A stretch of DNA of 40,282 bases. Origin: JBECKW01 sp040235505. GTDB lineage: Bacteria > Desulfobacterota > Desulfobacteria > Desulfobacterales > JAFDDL01. A program made the translations under genes and the position numbers. The stretch covers positions 1 through 40,282 of the forward strand of contig JBECKW010000230.1 of the NCBI GenBank assembly GCA_040235505.1, read 5' to 3'. Shown here in pieces: positions 26,775 through 33,855 of this stretch. Positions within the stretch are counted from its first letter, which is position 1. Each line of letters begins with the position of its first letter. A model generated the notes under the pieces. It saw nothing but the letters and a program-made list of their open reading frames with translations, was not told the origin of the DNA and ran no database searches.

Positions 26775-27146
26775 GTGGTTCATCAAGCTAAGAAGGTCCT
26801 CGTTATCGACGACAATGAAGATGTTCTGAAAACCATTAAAAATTTTCTGGAACAAAAATATTATAACGTTGTGGCGGTCACCAACGGCCTTGACGCACTA
26901 AAACTTTTTGAATCTGAAAAAAGCGAATTCGATTTGCTGATTACGGATCTGGTAATGCCGAGCATCAGTGGCGTTGCCATTATTTCCATTGTGAAGGAAC
27001 GGTATCCGAAGGTGCCGATCATCGCGATTACCGGCTGGGGCGAACACCCCGAAGCGCTCGCAACGGAAGCCAAGGCCGATGTCGTTCTGGAGAAGCCCTT
27101 TGAACTTGACGAGTTTAATAGAATTATCCAAGAGTTGCTCGCTTAA
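26775..27146 (+). CDS. Stand-alone response-regulator receiver protein
   Basis: About 123 residues forming a single CheY-like receiver. The acidic pocket is D12-D13, the phospho-acceptor is D58 in LLITDLVMP, the switch Thr is in IIAITGWGEH, and the conserved Lys is in VVLEKPFE. There is no output domain. I chose GTG 26775, just after AGGAGGGG, instead of an ATG 162 bases upstream whose extra residues look unlike any domain. The next gene, about 100 bases on, encodes a sigma-54 activator that lacks a receiver. The pair may therefore be a split NtrC-type regulator, with this protein acting in trans; alternatively it belongs to an unlinked phosphorelay. No histidine kinase is in the window. Confidence 0.85.
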   Translation: MVHQAKKVLVIDDNEDVLKTIKNFLEQKYYNVVAVTNGLDALKLFESEKSEFDLLITDLVMPSISGVAIISIVKERYPKVPIIAITGWGEHPEALATEAKADVVLEKPFELDEFNRIIQELLA

Positions 27147-27247
27147 GTCCTTATGGCCATGTTTATTCAATGCCGTACTAAAGGCAGCGTTTTGAATAAT
27201 TGTTCAGAAGTTGTTTTCACCCTCAGCTAAAAAGTAAAAAGGCAACG

Positions 27248-28288
27248 ATGGTTATTCCACTCATAGGCGTCAGCCAAAGCATAGAAAGAATTAAAGAACT
27301 CATCAAGCATGTTGCCGATACGGGCCTGAACATTGTTATCACAGGTGAAAGTGGTGTTGGAAAAGAAGTTGTCGCCCAGAATCTGTACTATGCCTCCCCA
27401 CGCCGAAACAAGCCCTTTGTAAAAGTCAACTGTGCGGCGCTTCCGGATGGACTCCTCGAAAGCGAGTTGTTCGGTTTTGAACGGGGCGCCTTTACCGGAG
27501 CGGAGAGAAAGCGAAGGGGAAAATTTGAACTCGCACACAAGGGAGTGCTGTTTTTAGACGAAATCGGCGACATGTCGTTTTCTCTCCAGGCAAAACTTCT
27601 CCACGTGCTTCAAAGCGGCGAATTCGCACCGCTGGGGTCCGAACAGGAAGTCAAAACCGACACCTGGGTCATTGCCGCCACCAACAACGAACTTGAAAAA
27701 AATATCAAGACCGGAAACTTCAGGGAAGATCTATATTACCGGCTCAATATCATCAAAATTTACATTCCCCCACTGCGGAAACGACCGGAGGATATCCCTC
27801 CGTTGATTGATTATTACATCGAACAATACACTTCTCAATTTGACAACAAGCAGTTGCTTCGTCCTAACAACCAGGTGATGGACAGGCTCATGGGCTACCA
27901 TTGGCCTGGCAATATCAGGGAACTACAAAATATTCTCAAACGTTTTCTTGTCATTTGCGATTGGGATGAAATTACGGATGAACTTTTTTCCAGAAGCAAT
28001 CCAGCCTCTGCGGCTTCAGGTTTCTCATCGGCACCCGATACGGCCGACTCAGTTCCGTCAAATCCGAATGTTTTCTCGGATTTTGTAAACAATAATTTTT
28101 CAAACCTGGAATCCATGTCGCTCAAGGAAATTCGTAAGAATGCGCTGGATCGTATAGAAAAGCAGGCCATTTCACTTGTTCTGGAAAAGACGGGCTGGAA
28201 CAGGAGCAAGGCAGCGAAAATATTAAAAATCAGCTACAAAACCCTTTTATATAAAATCGCCGATCTGAATATTGTGCCTTCCCAGTAG
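27248..28288 (+). CDS. Sigma-54-dependent activator, AAA+ and Fis-type HTH only
   Basis: About 346 residues. The AAA+ domain starts almost at the N-terminus: Walker A GESGVGKE (33-40), sigma-54 contact loop GAFTGA (80-85), Walker B LFLDEIGD, and the R-finger region FREDLYYRLN. A Ser/Ala/Pro-rich linker precedes a Fis-type helix-turn-helix (about 318-337, NRSKAAKILKISYKTLLYKI). No sensory or receiver domain is present, as in PspF-type activators that are controlled by a partner protein. The ATG at 27248 has AAGG about 6 bases upstream; an earlier start at 27200 would only add 16 unremarkable residues. The stand-alone receiver just upstream and the sigma-54 promoter 250 bases downstream are candidate partner and target. 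Confidence 0.92.
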   Translation: MVIPLIGVSQSIERIKELIKHVADTGLNIVITGESGVGKEVVAQNLYYASPRRNKPFVKVNCAALPDGLLESELFGFERGAFTGAERKRRGKFELAHKGVLFLDEIGDMSFSLQAKLLHVLQSGEFAPLGSEQEVKTDTWVIAATNNELEKNIKTGNFREDLYYRLNIIKIYIPPLRKRPEDIPPLIDYYIEQYTSQFDNKQLLRPNNQVMDRLMGYHWPGNIRELQNILKRFLVICDWDEITDELFSRSNPASAASGFSSAPDTADSVPSNPNVFSDFVNNNFSNLESMSLKEIRKNALDRIEKQAISLVLEKTGWNRSKAAKILKISYKTLLYKIADLNIVPSQ

Positions 28289-28511
28289 CAAACCATACGC
28301 AAGCCGCCCGCACCGATCTATTTCAAGGAGACGGGTGCGAGAGGAATGTTTTTCTATATGTGAATTTCTTTTCTGTTTATTAATTCATTTTTTTCCTATT
28401 TTCACCCCCTTCTCTCATGATGCCGTCATCCCCTTTCAATTTTGCCGCATCCGAAAATTTATTTTAAATTCCCATTCCATTCAGGAAGATAACGATCCCT
28501 GACACATTGAA
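28289..28511. other. Non-coding gap upstream of the sigma-54 promoter
   Basis: Together with the promoter and leader described separately, this belongs to a 420-base gap without a clear gene. A small stem CGCACC/GGTGCG (28309-28314 with 28334-28339) follows the activator gene but lacks a proper T run. Activator binding sites would be expected here or further upstream. I see no repeated motif that I would call one with confidence. Confidence 0.4.
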
Positions 28512-28589
28512 GAACCGTTCCGGCGGCACTATGTTGGCATGTTTTTTGCGTTTATATAAAAAGATTAAACGATAATGCCGCCGCGGTTC
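28512..28589 (+). repeat. Imperfect inverted repeat enclosing the sigma-54 promoter
   Basis: The left arm (28512-28532) reads GAACCG, a 3-base insertion TTC, then CGGCGGCACTAT. The right arm (28572-28589) is ATAATGCCGCCGCGGTTC, whose complement is GAACCGCGGCGGCATTAT. Apart from the insertion and one mismatch the arms match over 18 bases. The 39 bases between them contain the -24/-12 promoter and predicted start site, so the arms flank the promoter on both sides. Confidence 0.7.
28534..28550 (+). promoter_or_regulatory. Sigma-54 (-24/-12) promoter
   Basis: TTGGCATG-TTTT-TTGCG matches the consensus YTGGCACG-N4-TTGCW at all but two positions, with the essential GG and GC pairs exactly 12 bases apart. 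Transcription would start near 28561, running toward the small gene at 28709. rpoN is in this window and two sigma-54 activators flank this site. Confidence 0.78.
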
Positions 28590-28708
28590 AGATTATTGAA
28601 TCCTCTTGGAATACGATAAGACTTGAAAAACGCTTCCACAGTTCGGAATGGGGACGTACTAAAGAAGAAAGTTTATATAAACAAAAACATAACACCGGCG
28701 TGGTATTT

Positions 28709-28957
28709 ATGCCCGACAATTCAAATGTCGAGATCCGGGGAATGGATTCTCTCCCTCTTAATCTGAACGAATTTCTCCAGCGATTCAAGCTTAGAGAGAA
28801 TGGGGGGAGACGATTGGGCATCAATAGACGTCAGAATCACTATAGCCTTCATATCCCGGAAAGAAGAAACGGATACGATAGACGGGTTGGCCATGATCGG
28901 CGGAAAACGCCTCGTATCGGTTCAAGACTATCCTTCAATTCCCAGTTGCCCCATTGA
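28709..28957 (+). CDS. Small Arg-rich protein with RRxGxDRR repeats
   Basis: About 82 residues. The C-terminal half carries GGRRLGINRRQ, a linking HYSLHIPERRNGYDRR, and RVGHDRRK, i.e. repeated RRxGxxRR units. I know this motif from small proteins and linker regions in Desulfobacterota and other bacteria, without an assigned function; RNA or other nucleic-acid binding is only a guess from the charge. ATG 28709 is used; a GTG at 28700 is in frame, and neither has a good ribosome site. It lies about 150 bases downstream of a sigma-54 promoter and ends 16 bases from the convergent GAF-type activator. The leader contains a 12-base palindrome GTTTATATAAAC (28671-28682). Confidence 0.6.
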   Translation: MPDNSNVEIRGMDSLPLNLNEFLQRFKLRENGGRRLGINRRQNHYSLHIPERRNGYDRRVGHDRRKTPRIGSRLSFNSQLPH

Positions 28958-28973
28958 CATTCATGCAACCGGC

Positions 28974-30476
28974 CTATTGATCCCGAAGCTCATATTTCGA
29001 AATCAACCTTGATAAATAGGTTCGCTGTATATCCATTATCTCAGCGGCCTTACTTCGGTTTCCGCCTGTGTGTTCAAGGTTCATGAGGATGAATTCCTTT
29101 TTGAACGCATTTAATGCCTCTTCAAGGGTCATGCCGACTTGAAGACCCGGGTATTGGGTCTTGGATACGGAAATAAGCAGATCTTCAGGTTCGACGGCGT
29201 TTCCATTGCCCATGACAACCGCCCGCTCCAGGGCATTCCTCAGCTCTCTGACGTTGCCGGGCCAATCATACCCCATCATTTTTTCCATGGCTTTTGGTGA
29301 AACGTCAAGTTGGGGCCCTCCACGCTCCATGCGAAAAATCTCTAGGAAGTGCGATACAAGCGGGTAGACATCCTCTTTTCTTTCCCTGAGTGGTGGGATG
29401 GAAATATGAACGACATTCAAGCGGTAGTACAGATCCTCCCGGAAACGTCCCGACTTGATTTCTTCCTCTATATTCCGATTGGTGGCGGAAATGACGCGTA
29501 CATCCACCGAAATCGGAGAGTTTCCGCCGATCCGGTAAAAAACGCCTTCCTGCAGCACGCGAAGTAATTTTGCCTGCATGCCGGGAATCATCTCCCCGAT
29601 TTCATCAAGGAATATCGTTCCTCCGTCGGCAAGTTCGAACTTGCCTATTTTTCTCCCGGCTGCTCCTGTAAATGCCCCCTTTTCATGTCCAAAAAGTTCG
29701 TCTTCCAGAAGCGTTTCAGGAACTGCCGCACAATTGAGAGCGACGAGAGGTTTGTTTTTACGCGGACTCTCCCGGTGAATCATCCTGCATAGCAACTCTT
29801 TACCGGTACCGCTTTCTCCGGAAATGAGCACGCTTGCATTGGAACCGGCCACCTTCATGGCGTCCGCAAACACTTTCCGATGTTTGCTGCTACCGCCGAT
29901 GATCTGATATTTCTTTTCAAGGGCTTCTTTCAGATCTTTGTTTTCCTGCCTGACTTCCGCAATCCTTCTGGCATTTCCAATAGCCATTGCCGCGAGATCG
30001 GCATAGGCCGTCAGCAGTGCCATATCTTTTTTCTCAAGTGGTGTCCCGTTTTTCTTATCGACCACCTGCATAACCCCGAGGACATCCCCGTTGCTCTTTA
30101 ACGGGACACAGGCGATGGATTGCGTTTCAAAACCGATGGATTCGCTGATTTCCCGATACCATCGATCGTCTTTTTTGACGTCCGGGACAAGCAGTGCATC
30201 TCCGCTCTGAGCAACTGTTCCGGCAATCCCCTGCCCGATCTCCACTTCATATTCTCTTAAAATATCTTTTTTGGCGCCGGTAGCGACCTTGAAATAAAGC
30301 TTCCTCGTTTTTCGATCCAGAAGCAGCAGAGATCCGGCCTTGGCATCCATTACCCGGGTAGCTGTTTCGATGATCAAGTCCAACAATCGCTCAAGGTCGT
30401 GAAGGGACGATACCCAGGAAGAAATTTCTTTCAGTCGGTCAAAGGAATAATCGTTTGTGGTTTGATCTTGGCTCAT
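28974..30476 (-). CDS. Sigma-54-dependent regulator with GAF sensor, AAA+ and Fis HTH
   Basis: This 500-residue protein has a GAF domain (about 25-170, with GQGIAGTVAQSGDALLVPDV and FETQSIACVPL), a coiled connector (about 172-190), the AAA+ domain with Walker A GESGTGKE (220-227), GAFTGA loop (267-272) and LFLDEIGE-like IFLDEIGEM, and a C-terminal Fis HTH (NRSKAAEIMDIQRTYLSRLI). The layout is like FhlA/NorR/NifA, where the GAF domain senses a small molecule or redox state and gates ATPase activity. Which ligand cannot be told. GAGG precedes the ATG. It faces the Arg-rich gene end to end and follows citrate synthase in the same direction with a 67-base gap, so it could be read from the citrate synthase transcript. 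Confidence 0.94.
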   Translation of the reverse strand: MSQDQTTNDYSFDRLKEISSWVSSLHDLERLLDLIIETATRVMDAKAGSLLLLDRKTRKLYFKVATGAKKDILREYEVEIGQGIAGTVAQSGDALLVPDVKKDDRWYREISESIGFETQSIACVPLKSNGDVLGVMQVVDKKNGTPLEKKDMALLTAYADLAAMAIGNARRIAEVRQENKDLKEALEKKYQIIGGSSKHRKVFADAMKVAGSNASVLISGESGTGKELLCRMIHRESPRKNKPLVALNCAAVPETLLEDELFGHEKGAFTGAAGRKIGKFELADGGTIFLDEIGEMIPGMQAKLLRVLQEGVFYRIGGNSPISVDVRVISATNRNIEEEIKSGRFREDLYYRLNVVHISIPPLRERKEDVYPLVSHFLEIFRMERGGPQLDVSPKAMEKMMGYDWPGNVRELRNALERAVVMGNGNAVEPEDLLISVSKTQYPGLQVGMTLEEALNAFKKEFILMNLEHTGGNRSKAAEIMDIQRTYLSRLISKYELRDQ

Positions 30477-30543
30477 GCCTGCCTCATTATGATGTCAGTT
30501 GTCATTGGCCATTGGCCTTCCGTTGCCACCGCCGTATTTCTTT

Positions 30544-31824
30544 TCATCTTTCGCGAATCGGAATATAGTCGATTTTCTGCGGCCCTGAATAAATCTGCCT
30601 TGGACGGCACAATTTCCATTTTGGATCATCCATACTCTCTTTCCATTGAGCGATCCATCCCGGCAGCCGCCCGATGGCGAACATAACCGTAAACATATTC
30701 AGCGGGATACCGATGGCTCTCAATAAGATACCACTGTAAAAATCGACATTCGGATAAAGATTATGTTCGATGAAGTAGCTGTCTTTTAGTGCCGCTTCCT
30801 CCAAGCTCCTTGCAATATCAAGCAGAGGATCATCAATCTTCAATTTTTCGAGAATGCCGTCCACTGTTGCTTTGATTATTTTTGCCCGGGGATCGTGTGT
30901 CTTGTAAACCCTATGACCGAATCCCATCAATCGAAAGGGATTTTTCTTGTCCTTTGCCTTTTCGATCACCGTTGCGATATCGAGATCGTTTGTATAAATA
31001 TCCGTCAACATCTCAATCACGGCCTGATTCGCACCGCCGTGAAGGGGCCCCCAAAGTGCGGCAATTCCGGCTGAAATGGACGCATACAGATTCACCCGAG
31101 CGCTGCCGACCATACGGACCGCTGAGGTCGAGCAGTTCTGCTCGTGATCCGCATGCAGAATCCAGAAAACGTTCAAGGCTTTTACCATATCCTCGTCTAC
31201 TTCGTAAGGATTTACCGGGGAGTCGAACATCATATGGAGAAAATTCGCACAGTAGGACAAATCGTGCCGGGGATATACTACCTTGTGTCCTCTCGATATT
31301 TTATAGCACATGGCCGCCATCGTTCTCACCTTGGATAAAAGCCGCGTAACCGTAATATCGATTTCTTCCTCGGCGTCCTGAAGCTGTGGATAAAAACTCT
31401 GCAGCGCATTTACCATGGAGGACAGAATTCCCATCGGATGAGAGGCTCTCGGGAAATTTTTGAAAAAGTCATGCATGTCTTCATGCACCAGGGAATGGTC
31501 GTTCAAAAGAACCGAAAACCGCGTCAGCTCTTCTCTCGTCGGTAGTACGCCGTGGATAAGCAGATACGCGGTTTCCCGGAAGCTCGATGATTCCGCGAGC
31601 TGCTCGACCGGTATTCCCCGGTATAAAAGAACTCCTTTTTCGCCATCCATAAAGGTAATATTGCTGATACAACAGCCGGTGTTTGCAAAACCATAATCGA
31701 GGGTTACCAGGCCGCTTTCCTGTCGCAACCTGGAAATATCGATTCCCTTTTCCCCCTGGCTTCCGCTTATCACCGGCAGCTCATATGTTTTTCCGCCATA
31801 TTGCAGCGTTGCGAAGTCAGTCAT
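30544..31824 (-). CDS. gltA: Citrate synthase (type II)
   Basis: About 427 residues. It condenses acetyl-CoA and oxaloacetate to citrate. The catalytic His and Asp environment is intact: ILHADHEQNCSTSAVR, WGPLHGGANQAVIEML and LMGFGHRVYKTHDPRAK. Length and N-terminal beta-region resemble GltA of Gram-negative bacteria. The ATG at 31824 (MTDFATLQYGG) has AGGAA about 9 bases upstream. A longer reading frame extends 108 bases further but gives unrelated residues and would run through the leader. An operator-like palindrome lies about 100 bases upstream. In a sulfate reducer this enzyme would feed an oxidative or split TCA cycle; no other cycle enzyme is in the window. Confidence 0.96.
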   Translation of the reverse strand: MTDFATLQYGGKTYELPVISGSQGEKGIDISRLRQESGLVTLDYGFANTGCCISNITFMDGEKGVLLYRGIPVEQLAESSSFRETAYLLIHGVLPTREELTRFSVLLNDHSLVHEDMHDFFKNFPRASHPMGILSSMVNALQSFYPQLQDAEEEIDITVTRLLSKVRTMAAMCYKISRGHKVVYPRHDLSYCANFLHMMFDSPVNPYEVDEDMVKALNVFWILHADHEQNCSTSAVRMVGSARVNLYASISAGIAALWGPLHGGANQAVIEMLTDIYTNDLDIATVIEKAKDKKNPFRLMGFGHRVYKTHDPRAKIIKATVDGILEKLKIDDPLLDIARSLEEAALKDSYFIEHNLYPNVDFYSGILLRAIGIPLNMFTVMFAIGRLPGWIAQWKESMDDPKWKLCRPRQIYSGPQKIDYIPIRER

Positions 31825-32305
31825 GCCATCTATTCCTGCGTTTAGACTGCCTGCAGGTCGGGCAAACGAAAAATCGATGAATATCGTGAACCGACCGGCA
31901 TTGCTTGTATTCGTGAAATAAAACGTGAACACATCAATCGTGTTCTTGAATAGTTATACTATTAGATACACAAAATCAAATTTTTGGTCAAGATATAGCT
32001 CTCATCGAAGCAAACAGAAAATTTAAAAATAAATGTAATATTACGAAGAAAGGTGTTGCTTTAGCCATCGAAAACGAATAGAAAATATCCCTTGCGCTTT
32101 TATTTATTGACGGTAACCCTTGTTGTTGCGCCCTGGTCTCAAGGGCTTGGAATTATATGCTATGCTGGCCGTTCCGACGAGCATGAACGCATCTTTTTCT
32201 CTGAGACCGAATTATTTTTTTATTAACAATCGGCGCGCAAGCGGTTTTTATCCAGTCGCATTTTTAATAAATTCTATTAATTTCAATAACTTAAGTCAAT
32301 TTAAG
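31825..32305. other. Divergent regulatory gap between citrate synthase and the SLC13 permease
   Basis: This AT-rich stretch of about 480 bases contains no gene I can support. It holds a 6-7-6 palindrome at 31927-31945, a perfect GTAATATTAC palindrome at 32035-32044, and a possible long-range pair GGTCTCA (32135-32141) with TGAGACC (32202-32208). Weak promoter matches occur on both strands: TTGACC/TATCTA toward gltA (31991 to 31963), and TTGCTT (32056-32061) with TAGAAA (32079-32084) toward the permease. It ends at an orphan terminator. Confidence 0.5.
31927..31945. promoter_or_regulatory. Operator-like palindrome upstream of citrate synthase
   Basis: GAACAC-ATCAATC-GTGTTC is a perfect 6-bp inverted repeat with a 7-base spacer. 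It would lie just after the start of a citrate synthase transcript if the weak promoter at 31963-31991 (- strand) is used, a position typical for a repressor. The binding protein is unknown. Confidence 0.45.
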
Positions 32306-32347
32306 GCCTCAACTCACCCACTTACAGGATGGTTCGAGGCTTTTTTT
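32306..32347 (+). terminator. Orphan Rho-independent terminator before the SLC13 permease
   Basis: GCCTCAAC (32306-32313) pairs with GTTCGAGGC (32332-32340) with one bulged G, followed directly by seven T (32341-32347). No + strand gene precedes it; the neighbour upstream is divergent. It therefore ends either an unannotated small RNA or the leader of the permease mRNA (attenuator). The permease ATG is 30 bases after the T run. Confidence 0.72.
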
Positions 32348-32376
32348 GTGACCCAAAAGGCAGGGGGGCAATTCAT

Positions 32377-33855
32377 ATGACTGGTGAGGCGCTGGCCATA
32401 CCTTCTGAAAGACATTTCGATTGGAAACGCTTTATATTCATGGCATTGGGTATTCTTCTTTTCTGGGTGGTGTATGCGTCCCCCCTCTGGCCTGATGCTG
32501 TTGACCCTTCGGGCGAAAGCTTCGCGCTTACAAGGGAAGCCAAGGGCGCCATCGCCATATTCCTGCTTGCCGGCACCTGGTGGGTGTTCGAGGTGGTTCC
32601 CATCGGGATTACCAGCCTGACCATAGGTGTGCTTCAAGCCCTTTTCGGAATCCGGACCGCCAAGGAAGCCTTCGAGGATTTCATGGACCCGTCGGTGATG
32701 TTCATCTTCGCATCAATCATGATCGGCCTGGTGTTCACCAAAACCGGTCTGACCAAACGGCTTGCCTATAAAATGCTTTCGATTGTGGGCGAAAGGACAA
32801 GCATGATTTATCTGGGGTGTTTTGTGGTCACCGCCGCGCTCACCCACATCATGGCCCATACGGCCGTTGCGGCCACTATCTACCCGTTGCTGCTTTCCAT
32901 CTATGCCCTTTACGGCGAAGGCGACCAGCCGACGAAATTCGGGAAGGGACTTTTTATGGGAATGGCCTATGTTGCCGGTGCCGGCAGTATCGTCACGCTT
33001 CTTGGAGCGGCCCGGGGAGCGGTGGCCATCGGATTTTTCAAAGACATCGTCGGCAGAGAAATCAGCTTTTTCGAACTGTCCTACTATATGCTGCCGGTGG
33101 GCTGGGTGATGACCTTTCTGCTATGGGGATTTTTCATGGTTTTCATGAAGCCGGAGAAAAAAATAATCCACGGCCTGCGGGAACGCGCCCGGAAATTGAA
33201 CGCCGACCTGGGGCCGCTGAAGCGGAAAGAAGTGATTGCCGCACTGATTGTCTTCGGCTGCATCCTGATTATGTCCCTCAGGTCCTTCGTGCCCTTTTTG
33301 AAGCCCATCGATAAAACCGCCCTCATTCTGATCTCCACGATTCTTTTCTTCATCACCGGCATCATGGATCTCGATGACCTGGAAGCGATTCCCTGGAATA
33401 TCATTCTCCTCTTTGCCGGCGCCATGAGCATCGGTTTTTGCCTCTGGGAAACAGGTGCGGCCAAATGGCTGGCCATCAACTGGCTTGTAATGTTCAAAAG
33501 TTCCCCTGCGTTCATTTTTATCCTCAGCATCGCTTTTTTTGTCATGATTATGACCAATTTCATTATGAACGTAGCGGCCATTGCTATTTCCCTGCCGGTG
33601 GCGCTGGTGATCGCACCGTATCTCGGCGTTGCGCCCGAGGTGATTCTCTTTGCCTCTCTGGTTACCGCCGGCATGCCATTCATGCTTCTGGTGGGAGCAG
33701 CACCCAATGCCATTGCATATGATTCCAAGCAGTTCACTCCCGGAGAGTTTTTTCTCTACGGCATCCCGGCAAGCATTATGCTGATGATCGTGGTGGCCTT
33801 CTGTGTGAAAATACTCTGGCCCCTGATGGGGATGCCGGTGATGGTGGGCCAATGA
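32377..33855 (+). CDS. SLC13/DASS-family anion permease
   Basis: About 492 residues with around a dozen hydrophobic segments. The family is divalent anion:sodium symporters that carry dicarboxylates, citrate or sulfate across the inner membrane. Typical features are the two re-entrant hairpin regions with short polar motifs, here around LTHIMAHTAVAATIYPLL (about residues 165-182 region) and IMTNFIMNVAAIAISLP (C-terminal half), and GAAPNAIAYDS near the end. The ATG at 32377 is chosen because AGGGGGG lies about 8 bases upstream; a start 48 bases earlier would lie inside the terminator hairpin. It overlaps the next gene by 4 bases (ATGA). Proximity to citrate synthase hints at a carboxylate substrate, but sulfate or another anion is equally possible. 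Confidence 0.88.
   Translation: MTGEALAIPSERHFDWKRFIFMALGILLFWVVYASPLWPDAVDPSGESFALTREAKGAIAIFLLAGTWWVFEVVPIGITSLTIGVLQALFGIRTAKEAFEDFMDPSVMFIFASIMIGLVFTKTGLTKRLAYKMLSIVGERTSMIYLGCFVVTAALTHIMAHTAVAATIYPLLLSIYALYGEGDQPTKFGKGLFMGMAYVAGAGSIVTLLGAARGAVAIGFFKDIVGREISFFELSYYMLPVGWVMTFLLWGFFMVFMKPEKKIIHGLRERARKLNADLGPLKRKEVIAALIVFGCILIMSLRSFVPFLKPIDKTALILISTILFFITGIMDLDDLEAIPWNIILLFAGAMSIGFCLWETGAAKWLAINWLVMFKSSPAFIFILSIAFFVMIMTNFIMNVAAIAISLPVALVIAPYLGVAPEVILFASLVTAGMPFMLLVGAAPNAIAYDSKQFTPGEFFLYGIPASIMLMIVVAFCVKILWPLMGMPVMVGQ

Noticed and set aside
28571..28617. A 14-codon leader peptide just after the sigma-54 promoter
   Set aside because: It has no ribosome site and arises within the inverted-repeat arm; I see no support for translation.
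32107..32135. TTGACG as a -35 box for the permease leader
   Set aside because: There is no acceptable -10 box 16 to 19 bases downstream.
33084..33852. Two long - strand frames over the SLC13 permease, one rich in His and Asp
   Set aside because: The composition is what antisense reading of a hydrophobic membrane protein yields; no domain or ribosome site.
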